Source: Bacteroidales bacterium
GTDB taxonomy: Bacteria; Bacteroidota; Bacteroidia; Bacteroidales; UBA3663
Assembly: GCA_030526445.1 (NCBI GenBank)
Contig: JAUNCV010000009.1
Coordinates: 5,139-11,240 of the forward strand
Length of the DNA: 6,102 nucleotides
Reading direction: 5' to 3'
The notes beneath the pieces were generated by a model. The model saw nothing but the letters and a program-made list of their open reading frames with translations, was not told the DNA's origin and did not search any database. Positions 1 through 6,102 of the stretch are shown here, in pieces (position 1 is the stretch's first letter; each line of letters opens with the position of its first letter). The position numbers and the translations under genes were made by a program.

Positions 1-1401
1 CCTCAGTATTGTCCAGAAGCAGATGACTTTAAGCAGCACGGATGGTATTTGGGAGGTACTTGTTACGATGCTTACAACGAAGAGGCGCGTAAACTATATT
101 GGGAGTATGCAAATGAGACTTTCTTCTCGCATGGGTTTGATGCCTGGTGGTGCGATTGTACTGAGCCCATTGATGCAGACTGGCACCAGATGCCCGAAGG
201 CTATGGATGGAATAGTCACGAAGAGCGTTATCAGTCAAGTCTTGAGGCTCTTGGGAAACTTTTAGGGGCAGAAAGAGCTAACACTTTCAGTCTTTTCCAT
301 AGTCAGGGTATTTATGAAAACCAACGTGCCGAAAATAATGAAAAACGAGTGGTGAATCTCACCCGCTCGTCGTATGCCGGTCAGCAAAGATTCGCTACCA
401 TCACCTGGAATGGAGACACTCATGCTTCGTGGGAGAACTTTGCACAGATGATTCCTGCAGGTTTGAACTTTATGGCCACGGGTTGTAATTACTGGACGGT
501 TGATGCTGGCGCATTTTTCACAATCAAGACTCCAACTTGGTTCTATGATGGTAGTTTTGGCTGGAATAAAGAGAACAAAGGTTGGCATGAGTTCTATTTA
601 CGCATGCTGCAGTTTGCCGAGTTTTTGCCAGTCTTCCGCAGTCATGGCACCAACCTGCCTCGTGAGGTATGGCAGTTCGGACAAAAGGGTGAGCGCATCT
701 ATGACGCTATTGTGGAGTGTATAGGCCAGCGTTATCGCTTCTTGCCTTATACCTATTCTTTAGCTCACAACGTTTCGGCCAACAACTACACTATGAGTCG
801 TCTTTTGGCATTCGATTTCCCAAAAGATAAGGAGGTGTTTGATATCAAAGACGAGTTTATGTATGGTCCGAGCCTGCTGGTAAAAGCCATAACAGAGCCT
901 TTCTTCTATCAAGAGAATGGAGAAATTATTCCTGGTAACCAAAAGACGGTAGATCTTTATTTGCCCAAGGGCGCATCTTGGTATGACTTTTACTCTGACC
1001 TGATATTTGAAGGAGGTACAAGATTGACAACTGGGGCCGCTTTGATGCATCTCCCACTTTTTGTGAGAGCAGGTTCTATTTTGCCAATGGGTCCTGTAGT
1101 AGAGTATGCAGAACAGCAGTCCTCTTTGCCTCTTGAACTGCATGTGTATCCAGGTGCCAATGCTTCGTTTGAACTCTATGACGATGCAGGAGATGGTTAT
1201 GCTTATGAGGAGGGAGAGTTCTCGGTTATCCCTCTTGAATGGAATGATTCAGAGCGTGTGCTTACTATGCATAGTCGTGTGGGCAGTTTTGCAGGGATGC
1301 CGTTGTCGCGTGAGTTTGAGGTAGTGGTGCACGAATCGGCTGGTGTAAGAAAATCAGCGTCAGTTGTGTACGAGGGCAGTGAATTACGGTTGAATCTTTA
1401 A
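1..1401 (+). CDS. Glycoside hydrolase family 31 (alpha-xylosidase/alpha-glucosidase type), C-terminal part
   Basis: The reading frame is open from base 1, so the true start lies left of the window; 466 codons are visible out of the roughly 800-950 usual for this type of enzyme. GH31 enzymes remove alpha-linked glucose or xylose from the non-reducing end of glycans by a retaining mechanism. Visible residues (window numbering): the nucleophile motif WWCDCTEP with Asp52, the acid/base motif TWNGDTHASW with Asp139, a substrate-pocket motif FRSHGTNLPREVW around 212-224, then the beta-sandwich region with LPLFVRAGSILPMGP, and from about residue 378 a C-terminal DUF5110-like domain (HVYPGANASFELYDDAGDGY). 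Both catalytic Asp residues are present, so the enzyme should be active. The signal-peptide region is outside the window, so its location is unknown. FRSHGT followed by PRE is reminiscent of alpha-xylosidases acting on xyloglucan-type side chains, but specificity cannot be fixed from this part. The next gene begins 3 bp after the stop, suggesting co-transcription. Confidence 0.93.
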   Translation, partial: PQYCPEADDFKQHGWYLGGTCYDAYNEEARKLYWEYANETFFSHGFDAWWCDCTEPIDADWHQMPEGYGWNSHEERYQSSLEALGKLLGAERANTFSLFHSQGIYENQRAENNEKRVVNLTRSSYAGQQRFATITWNGDTHASWENFAQMIPAGLNFMATGCNYWTVDAGAFFTIKTPTWFYDGSFGWNKENKGWHEFYLRMLQFAEFLPVFRSHGTNLPREVWQFGQKGERIYDAIVECIGQRYRFLPYTYSLAHNVSANNYTMSRLLAFDFPKDKEVFDIKDEFMYGPSLLVKAITEPFFYQENGEIIPGNQKTVDLYLPKGASWYDFYSDLIFEGGTRLTTGAALMHLPLFVRAGSILPMGPVVEYAEQQSSLPLELHVYPGANASFELYDDAGDGYAYEEGEFSVIPLEWNDSERVLTMHSRVGSFAGMPLSREFEVVVHESAGVRKSASVVYEGSELRLNL

Positions 1402-1404
1402 GGT

Positions 1405-1821
1405 ATGAAACAAGAAATAGAAGCCGCAGAACTGAAACTTCATGGCGTAAATCCTACCGCTGTGCGAATGTTGGTATGGCGAAAGTTACAACTACGTCAT
1501 GATGCATTTTCGTTGGTTGACATCGAGCAAGATTTGCCCACGGTTGATCGCTCTACCATTTTCCGTACTCTCAAGTTGTTTGCTTCGTGTAAGTTGCTGC
1601 ATGAGGTTGACGATGGAACAGGTATGGCCAAATATTGCATTTGTCATTGCAATGATGAGCATCATCATGGACATGTGCACTTTGCTTGTGCCCGTTGCCA
1701 GCGTACATTTTGTATTGAAAATGTTAAGATTCCCGGGGTAGTGCTGCCCGAAGGTTTTGTGGCAGAAGAGGCCGAATATGTGATAAAAGGGCTTTGTCCC
1801 GAATGTAGTGGAAAAGAATAA
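1405..1821 (+). CDS. Fur-family metal-responsive transcriptional regulator
   Basis: The 138-residue product has the normal length of the Fur/Zur/PerR family: dimeric DNA-binding repressors controlled by a bound metal. The N-terminal winged helix runs to about residue 75, with the recognition-helix signature DRSTIFRTLKLF at 48-59. The dimerisation domain follows, with two CxxC pairs (Cys95/Cys98 and Cys131/Cys134) that form the structural zinc site in this family. A dense Cys/His stretch at 78-92 (Cys78, Cys80, His81, Cys82, His86-88, His90, His92) probably supplies the sensing-site ligands. Sequence alone does not settle whether it senses iron, zinc or peroxide; the HVHF..C..C..TFC pattern is common in Bacteroidota Fur-like proteins, some of which are called Zur. 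It starts 3 bp after the GH31 stop and ends 2 bp before the Nif3-like gene, with no promoter visible in between, so it probably shares a transcript with both. No Fur-box-like palindrome was recognised in the window. Confidence 0.93.
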   Translation: MKQEIEAAELKLHGVNPTAVRMLVWRKLQLRHDAFSLVDIEQDLPTVDRSTIFRTLKLFASCKLLHEVDDGTGMAKYCICHCNDEHHHGHVHFACARCQRTFCIENVKIPGVVLPEGFVAEEAEYVIKGLCPECSGKE

Positions 1822-1823
1822 TT

Positions 1824-2612
1824 ATGAAAGCAAAAGATATCATGGCGGCTATCGAGCAGATAGCACCTCGCCAGCTTCAGGAAGATTATGATAATGCAGG
1901 CCTTCAATGTGGAAATCCACAGAGAGAGGTGAAGAAAGTGTTATGCTGCCTCGATGTAACGGAAGAGGTCGTTAAGCAGGCAATTGACCAAAATTTTGAG
2001 ATGATTGTGAGTCATCATCCATTATTGTTTAGAGGGGTTAAGTGCATCTCGGCAGAGGGAGACTATATCAGTCGTTGTCTTTATGGTGCTTTGACGCATG
2101 ATATTGTTATTTATGCGGCACACACGAACCTTGATAATGCTCCAATGGGTGTGAATAAGATGATGGCAGATTTGTTGGGCCTTTGTCAGCAGCAGCCTTT
2201 AGCGCCGTTACCTTTAGCTCGTCTTGCAGGGCTAGATGCGTCTTTTGCTGCCGAATGTGGTAGTGGCATGATAGGAGATTTGCCACATGCTATGAGTGCG
2301 GACGATTTCGTATCTTTGGTCAAGGAAACGTTCTCATCTGATGCGGTTCGTCTTAATACCGATATGCTTGCTACACGTCCGAAAACCATTCGCAGGGTTG
2401 CTCTTTGTGGAGGTTCGGGCAGCGAGTTTATTGCTGATGCAGAGAGACAGGGCGCTGACGCATTCTTGACGGGAGAGGTTGGGTATCACAGAATGTTCGG
2501 TCATCCTGATATACTACTTGTTGAAGCAGGACATTTTGAGACAGAGCATAAGGTTGCCCATCTTTTGGCAACAATTATTAAAGATTTAGGTATAGAAACA
2601 TGCGTGTTGTAA
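1824..2612 (+). CDS. Nif3-like dinuclear metal centre protein (YbgI/YqfO family)
   Basis: This 262-residue protein belongs to the Nif3/YbgI/YqfO family, toroidal hexamers with a two-metal site in each subunit. The biochemical role is still unclear; the family is often labelled as GTP cyclohydrolase I type 2, which is not well supported. Visible family motifs: DYDNAGLQCG at 21-30, SHHPLLF at 63-69 (metal ligands His64/His65), AHTNLDNAPMGVN at 99-111 (His100, Asp104), a glycine-rich GGSGSEFI segment followed by LTGEVGYH at 215-222, and GHFETEH at 236-242 (His237, Glu241). All expected metal ligands are therefore present. The length matches the short form of the family (about 250 residues), without the extra PII-like domain inserted in the roughly 370-residue versions such as B. 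subtilis YqfO. The ATG lies 2 bp after the Fur stop, and the 3' end overlaps dtd by 13 bp, indicating translational coupling. Confidence 0.95.
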   Translation: MKAKDIMAAIEQIAPRQLQEDYDNAGLQCGNPQREVKKVLCCLDVTEEVVKQAIDQNFEMIVSHHPLLFRGVKCISAEGDYISRCLYGALTHDIVIYAAHTNLDNAPMGVNKMMADLLGLCQQQPLAPLPLARLAGLDASFAAECGSGMIGDLPHAMSADDFVSLVKETFSSDAVRLNTDMLATRPKTIRRVALCGGSGSEFIADAERQGADAFLTGEVGYHRMFGHPDILLVEAGHFETEHKVAHLLATIIKDLGIETCVL

Positions 2613-3052
2613 TTCAGAGAGTGGCTTATGCCTCAGTGACGATAGAGGGAGTGGTCAAATCGAAAATCGGAAAAGGAATGATGGTATTGGTAGGCTTTGA
2701 GGCAGCTGATACATCAGAAGATATTGATTGGATTACTCGCAAAATTCTGGGACTTAGGATTTTTGATGATGAAAATGGCGTTATGAACCGCAATGTTCTT
2801 GACGTAAATGGAGAACTGCTTATCGTTAGTCAGTTTACATTACATGCCTCAACGGCTAAAGGTAACCGCCCTAGTTATATCAAGGCTGCGGGCCGAGATA
2901 TTGCCATTCCTCTTTATGAAGAGTTTTTGTGCAAAGTAGAGGGCGGATTGGGCAAGCCTGTTGGGTCGGGTGAGTTCGGAGCAGATATGAAGTGTGAACT
3001 TTTGAACGATGGTCCCGTGACTATTTGCATCGACTCAAAGAATAAAGAGTAA
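2600..3052 (+). CDS. dtd: D-aminoacyl-tRNA deacylase (D-Tyr-tRNA deacylase)
   Basis: The cytoplasmic enzyme hydrolyses D-amino acids (and mischarged glycine) from tRNA, a proofreading step that keeps D-residues out of proteins. The 150-residue length is exactly typical. The family's signatures are all present: the N-terminal MRVVIQRVAYASVTIEG, the SQFTL active-site motif at 77-81, GNRPSY at 88-93, FGADM at 126-130, and NDGPVT at 136-141, which holds the cross-subunit Gly138-Pro139 pair used for chiral selection. The ATG at 2600 overlaps the last 13 bases of the Nif3-like gene in another frame. This start is preferred because it gives the canonical MR(A/V)V(I/V)QRV N-terminus. A weak AGG lies 9 bp upstream. 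It ends 23 bp before the stop of the convergent PorT-like gene; no hairpin plus T-tract terminator is visible there. Confidence 0.97.
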   Translation: MRVVIQRVAYASVTIEGVVKSKIGKGMMVLVGFEAADTSEDIDWITRKILGLRIFDDENGVMNRNVLDVNGELLIVSQFTLHASTAKGNRPSYIKAAGRDIAIPLYEEFLCKVEGGLGKPVGSGEFGADMKCELLNDGPVTICIDSKNKE

Positions 3053-3075
3053 GCACGCAAAGGTTTTGTATGAGC

Positions 3076-3765
3076 TTATTCGAAATAGAGGATAAGTGAC
3101 AAACTTTTGTTCAACGCTTTGGAAACAGCTTCTGTATAGGGCATCAGGGATAGATCCTTGATGCCTTTTCTCTTGTGGTCGGTCATGTCGAGCAAGCCAA
3201 TGTTGAATCTAAGTTCCGGACAGAACTTGAAGTAGGGTAGATACGTGTCGCATCCCAGGGCGATATGCAAACCTATATCGGTTCTTTTGAAAACAATAGG
3301 CTGCTCTTTCTCATGAGTCAGGTCATAATCAATGCTCGCACCAGCAAGAACATATGGACGATAGTTGTTGATGCGATGGGAAGCAATTTTAAGACTTATG
3401 GGAAGCGATATATAATTTGATTTGAGTGTCTGTTTGCGAGACTCCTGTGTCTCAGTATTGGCAAATTTTATATCGCGGCTCATGAACTTCAGCATTGGAG
3501 TGCAGCGTAAGGTGATTTGTTCGGTAAACGCCAAATCTCCCACAAGGCCTACGCAAAAAGATGGGTTGACCTGAGGGCATTCTGCACCCCAGGCATTGCT
3601 TCCAGAATGCTGGAATGCAATATCGCCGCAAGTGATACCAAGCAAGAAGCCATAGTGCATTCTTCGCTGATCTATATAGGGAATGTTCTTAAGGCCTTGA
3701 CGTTGTGAAAAGGCCGATATTGAGAAAGAAATCAGTATAAAAAGAGAGACAAAAATACGCTTCAT
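3076..3765 (-). CDS. porT: PorT-like outer-membrane beta-barrel protein (type IX secretion)
   Basis: PorT/SprT is needed for type IX secretion, which exports C-terminally tagged proteins over the outer membrane of Bacteroidota; its exact mechanical role is not settled. The 229-residue product has a clear signal peptide (MKR, then hydrophobic residues 4-17, likely cleavage after AFS at 18-20 before Gln21). The mature part has the alternating beta-strand look of an eight-stranded barrel. Segments matching my recollection of PorT are HYGFLLGITCGDI (37-49), LRCTPMLKFMSRDIKF (86-101), SNYISLPISLKI (116-127), NYRPYVLAGASIDYDL (134-149), and TDIGLHIALGCDTYLPYFKF followed by PELRFNIGLLDM (162-194). 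It ends in a barrel-like strand, SLILYFE. Six cysteines (46, 63, 71, 88, 172, 182) are unusual for an outer-membrane barrel. The gene is transcribed divergently from phoH and convergently with dtd. No good -7 element was seen upstream on its strand. If not PorT itself, it is another OMP_b-brl_2-type porin-like protein. Confidence 0.85.
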   Translation of the reverse strand: MKRIFVSLFILISFSISAFSQRQGLKNIPYIDQRRMHYGFLLGITCGDIAFQHSGSNAWGAECPQVNPSFCVGLVGDLAFTEQITLRCTPMLKFMSRDIKFANTETQESRKQTLKSNYISLPISLKIASHRINNYRPYVLAGASIDYDLTHEKEQPIVFKRTDIGLHIALGCDTYLPYFKFCPELRFNIGLLDMTDHKRKGIKDLSLMPYTEAVSKALNKSLSLILYFE

Positions 3766-3851
3766 TATATGAGTTTTATAAACTAAACGTGATAAGTGCC
3801 AGAATATTGTGCAAAATGCAAGCTTTGTTTTTATTTTTTAGCTAATCTTTA

Positions 3852-3881
3852 TTGTATTTACTTCGATATTTGTTATCTTTG
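3852..3881 (+). promoter_or_regulatory. Bacteroidota-type promoter of phoH (-33 TTG, -7 TATCTTTG)
   Basis: TATCTTTG at 3874-3881 matches the Bacteroidota -7 consensus TAnnTTTG perfectly. A TTG at 3852-3854 lies 19 bp upstream, within the usual 19-21 bp spacing for the -33 element. The phoH ATG starts at 3886, only 4 bp after the -7 box, so transcription would begin at or within a few bases of the start codon. The remainder of the divergent gap (3766-3851) is AT-rich and shows no second recognisable promoter for the PorT-like gene. This is a motif-based call; no transcription data are available. Confidence 0.7.
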
Positions 3882-3885
3882 CGGC

Positions 3886-4851
3886 ATGATTGAAAAAGTT
3901 ATTCTGTTGGATCAGGCTGATCCCGTCATTTTTTATGGCGTCAATAATAGCAATATTTTGCTGCTCAAAACCCTTTATCCCAAGCTTCGTTTTGCTGCTC
4001 GTGGCCGCGCTATGAAGGTGTATGGCGAAGAGTCGGAAATTGAGATGTTCGAAGCTTTTGTTGATAAGTTGGTGCGCTATTGCAATGACTACAACAAACT
4101 GAACGAAGAGGTGATTCTTGACTTCTGGAATGGCGAGGGCCCGGTTGAAAAAAAACAAGATAGCTTGATTATCTATGGCGTAAATGGCAAGCCTATCACT
4201 GCTCGAACTCAGAATCAGAAGACTTTGGTTGATGCTTTTCAGAAAAATGACCTCTGTTTTGCGTTGGGCCCTGCTGGTTCTGGTAAAACTTATGTAGCAA
4301 TTGCTTTGGCTGTTCGTGCTCTGAAGAATAAAGAAATCCGAAAGATTATCCTTTCTCGTCCTGCAGTTGAGGCTGGAGAGAAACTCGGTTTCCTTCCTGG
4401 AGAAATGAAAGATAAACTTGATCCTTATCTGCAGCCACTTTATGATGCACTTGAGGATATGATTCCTGCAGCTAAGTTGAAAGAGTTGATGGAGACAAAC
4501 GTCATTCAGATTGCTCCATTGGCCTATATGCGAGGAAGAACATTGAGCGATGCTATTATCATCCTTGATGAAGCTCAGAATACAACTGCGCCTCAAATCA
4601 AGATGTTCCTGACTCGTTTGGGTTTGGGTGCTCGCATGATTGTGACTGGCGATATGAGTCAGATAGACCTTCCTCGCAATGTTACGAGCGGTTTGGTGCA
4701 GGCACAGCGAATACTGAAGGGAATTCCTGGAATTGCAACCATAGAATTTGACAAACGCGATATAGTGCGTCATCGTCTTGTGCAGCGTATTGTAGATGCT
4801 TATGATAAGTATGACGAAGAACGCAAGAAGATGCATGTTGTTGAAGAATAA
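3886..4851 (+). CDS. phoH: PhoH-family P-loop ATPase
   Basis: PhoH (YbeZ-like) proteins are cytoplasmic ATPases resembling the N-terminal half of superfamily I helicases; family members are tied to RNA metabolism and ribosome maturation, often with the endonuclease YbeY, and were first noticed through phosphate starvation in E. coli. The 321-residue product has an N-terminal KH-like region (about 1-100), a Walker A motif GPAGSGKT at 128-135, SRPAVEAGEKLGFLPG typical of PhoH, a Walker B LDEAQN at 227-232, and TGDMSQIDLP from 254, corresponding to the helicase-like sensor motif. A GTG at 3796 in the same frame would add 30 residues, but ATG 3886 is preferred. It gives the standard family N-terminus (MIEKVILLDQADPVIFYGVN), and the added segment is Cys-rich, unlike PhoH, and lies upstream of and across the probable promoter. 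The downstream DUF1846 gene follows after 32 bp and may be co-transcribed. Confidence 0.95.
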   Translation: MIEKVILLDQADPVIFYGVNNSNILLLKTLYPKLRFAARGRAMKVYGEESEIEMFEAFVDKLVRYCNDYNKLNEEVILDFWNGEGPVEKKQDSLIIYGVNGKPITARTQNQKTLVDAFQKNDLCFALGPAGSGKTYVAIALAVRALKNKEIRKIILSRPAVEAGEKLGFLPGEMKDKLDPYLQPLYDALEDMIPAAKLKELMETNVIQIAPLAYMRGRTLSDAIIILDEAQNTTAPQIKMFLTRLGLGARMIVTGDMSQIDLPRNVTSGLVQAQRILKGIPGIATIEFDKRDIVRHRLVQRIVDAYDKYDEERKKMHVVEE

Positions 4852-4883
4852 AAAGACGACTTTATAACCCAAATATATTTTTT

Positions 4884-6102
4884 ATGAAACTCGGTTTTGA
4901 TAACGAGAAATATCTGAGAATTCAATCAGAACATATTAAGGAGCGTATTGCGCAGTTTGGTAACAAACTTTATCTCGAGTTGGGCGGTAAGCTCTTCGAT
5001 GACCATCATGCCAGTCGTGTCCTTCCAGGTTTTCAGCCCGACAGTAAGTTGCGTATGCTTAAGCAATTGGCAGATCAGGCTGAAATTGTAATAGTCATCA
5101 GTGCTAAGGATATTGAACGCAACAAGGTGCGTCAGGACCTGGGCATTACTTACGATGAAGATGTGCTTCGTTTGCGCAAGGAGTTCCAGCAGAGAGGTTT
5201 CATGGTTGGTTCGGTGGTAATCACCCATTATAATGGCCAAAGCAGTGCCGATGCTTATCGTCAGCGTCTGGAGCGTATGGGCATCAAGGCATACTACCAT
5301 TATACTATCGAGGGATATCCAAATAATGTTGCGCTTATCGATTCGGATGAGGGTTTTGGTAAGAACGACTATGTTGAGACCACCCGTCCATTGGTGATTG
5401 TTACAGCTCCTGGCCCTGGTAGCGGTAAGATGGCTGTATGTTTGAGCCAGCTCTACAATGAGCATAAGCATGGTGTTACTGCGGGTTATGCCAAATTTGA
5501 GACATTCCCAATCTGGAGCATTCCACTGAAGCATCCTGTGAATATCGCTTATGAAGCTGCCACTGCCGATTTGGGTGATATCAATATGATTGATCCATTC
5601 CACATGGAGGCATATAACAAGATTGCTATCAACTACAATCGCGATATTGAAATCTTCCCTGTGCTTGATGCTTTGTTCGCGGGTATTTATGGCAAGAGCC
5701 CATATAAGAGCCCAACCGATATGGGTGTAAATATGATTGGTTTCTGTATTTCGGACGATGAGGTGTGCTGCGAGGCATCGAAGCAGGAGATTATTCGCCG
5801 TTACTATACTGCTCTTGACAATATGGCCGACAATGCAGGCAATGAGAGCGAGGTGCAGAAGATTCAGCTTCTCTTTAAGCAGGCTGGTATCACTACTGCC
5901 GACCGCAAGTCGACCGTAGCTGCCAAGGAGCGTAAAGAGAGAGATGGTGTAGATTCGTCGGCTATCGAGTTGCAGGATGGCACGATTATTACAGCTGGTT
6001 CAAGTCCACTGCTTGGTACTGCAGCATCTCTGCTCATCAATGCTATGAAGCATCTAGCTGGCATCGATCATGAGATGAAGCTCATTCCACAGGAGTTGAT
6101 TG
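4884..6102 (+). CDS. DUF1846-family conserved protein of unknown function, N-terminal part
   Basis: The frame opens at ATG 4884 and stays open to the right edge: 406 complete codons, with an estimated 90-100 missing from a family usually about 500 residues long. I recognise DUF1846 from several conserved segments: MKLGFDNEKYLRIQSEHI at the N-terminus, KLYLELGGKLFDDHHASRVLPGF, ISAKDIERNKVRQDLGITYD, TAPGPGSGKMAVCLSQLYNE (from 174), AKFETFPIWSIPLKHPVNIAYEAATADL, and PTDMGVNMIGFCISDDEV. Family members occur in many Firmicutes and Actinobacteria as well as some Bacteroidota; structures exist from structural genomics, but I know of no established function. The APGPGSGK segment (K182) resembles a nucleotide-binding glycine-rich loop, yet it lacks the first Gly of a strict Walker A and has Met183 where Ser/Thr is expected. 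It sits 32 bp after phoH on the same strand. The leader is very AT-rich with no Shine-Dalgarno; TATATTTT at 4874-4881 is only a weak -7 candidate. Confidence 0.92.
   Translation, partial: MKLGFDNEKYLRIQSEHIKERIAQFGNKLYLELGGKLFDDHHASRVLPGFQPDSKLRMLKQLADQAEIVIVISAKDIERNKVRQDLGITYDEDVLRLRKEFQQRGFMVGSVVITHYNGQSSADAYRQRLERMGIKAYYHYTIEGYPNNVALIDSDEGFGKNDYVETTRPLVIVTAPGPGSGKMAVCLSQLYNEHKHGVTAGYAKFETFPIWSIPLKHPVNIAYEAATADLGDINMIDPFHMEAYNKIAINYNRDIEIFPVLDALFAGIYGKSPYKSPTDMGVNMIGFCISDDEVCCEASKQEIIRRYYTALDNMADNAGNESEVQKIQLLFKQAGITTADRKSTVAAKERKERDGVDSSAIELQDGTIITAGSSPLLGTAASLLINAMKHLAGIDHEMKLIPQELI

Noticed and set aside
760..1143. 127-codon minus-strand frame inside the GH31 gene
   Set aside because: The plus strand carries conserved GH31 C-terminal motifs across this region; the minus frame has no recognisable feature.
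3041..3059. ACTC/GAGT inverted repeat at the end of dtd, as a terminator
   Set aside because: The stem is only 4 bp with a 10-base loop, and there is no T-tract after it.
3070..3099. Nine-codon ATG-to-TGA mini-ORF after dtd
   Set aside because: It is too short to judge, overlaps the end of the PorT-like gene, and has no ribosome-binding site or conservation evidence.
3810..3840. Short inverted repeat (TGCA, AAA loop, TGCA) followed by a T-rich run, as a possible terminator
   Set aside because: The stem is only 4 bp, the T-run is about 4 bp further on and broken, and no plus-strand gene ends just upstream that would need it.
3796..3885. In-frame GTG extension of phoH adding 30 residues with six cysteines (CAKCKLC...)
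   Set aside because: The segment covers the probable promoter and lies upstream of the expected transcription start. It is unlike PhoH N-termini, and the ATG at 3886 gives the standard family start.
3838..4872. 344-codon open frame on the minus strand opposite phoH
   Set aside because: It lies opposite the well-supported phoH gene, has no recognisable motifs or domain, and its Ser/Ile/His/Leu-rich composition is what the complement of a codon-biased gene gives.
4874..4881. TATATTTT as a -7 element for the DUF1846 gene
   Set aside because: The last G of TAnnTTTG is missing, no -33 element lies at the right distance, and the tract is plain AT-rich leader; read-through from phoH is simpler.
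4926..5603. 225-codon open frame on the minus strand opposite the DUF1846 gene
   Set aside because: The plus strand encodes a clear DUF1846 protein here; the minus frame shows no family motif or promoter.

Overview
The window reads as chromosomal DNA from a member of the Bacteroidota, most likely Bacteroidales and plausibly Prevotellaceae. The main reasons are a PorT-type outer-membrane protein (a type IX secretion family confined to this phylum), a TAnnTTTG-type -7 promoter element in front of phoH, the general lack of clear Shine-Dalgarno sequences, and the look of the proteins. The genus assignment is an inference. There are no RNA genes, mobile elements, CRISPR arrays or long repeats, and no gene-free stretch over 300 bases.

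Layout. Positions 1-3052 (+) hold a tightly packed run of four genes: the C-terminal half of a family 31 glycoside hydrolase (cut off by the left edge), a Fur-family metal-responsive repressor, a Nif3-like dinuclear-metal protein, and D-aminoacyl-tRNA deacylase (dtd). The gaps are 3 bp, 2 bp and a 13-bp overlap, so they are probably co-transcribed. Positions 3076-3765 (-) encode a PorT-like outer-membrane beta-barrel protein converging on dtd. A 120-bp AT-rich divergent region follows, then phoH (+, 3886-4851), a PhoH-family ATPase. After 32 bp comes the start of a DUF1846-family protein (+, 4884 to the right edge), which is incomplete.

How the genes fit together. The set is mostly housekeeping: glycan breakdown (GH31), metal-dependent regulation (Fur), metal-binding conserved protein (Nif3), translation quality control (Dtd), protein secretion across the outer membrane (PorT), an RNA/phosphate-associated ATPase (PhoH) and a conserved protein of unknown function (DUF1846). 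They do not form one obvious pathway. I do not see a convincing undescribed system. The points most worth a second look are the promoter that sits almost on top of the phoH start codon (probable leaderless mRNA, and a trap for start annotation), the pairing of phoH with an uncharacterised DUF1846 protein that carries a P-loop-like glycine-rich motif, and the Cys/His-rich metal site of the Fur-family protein.
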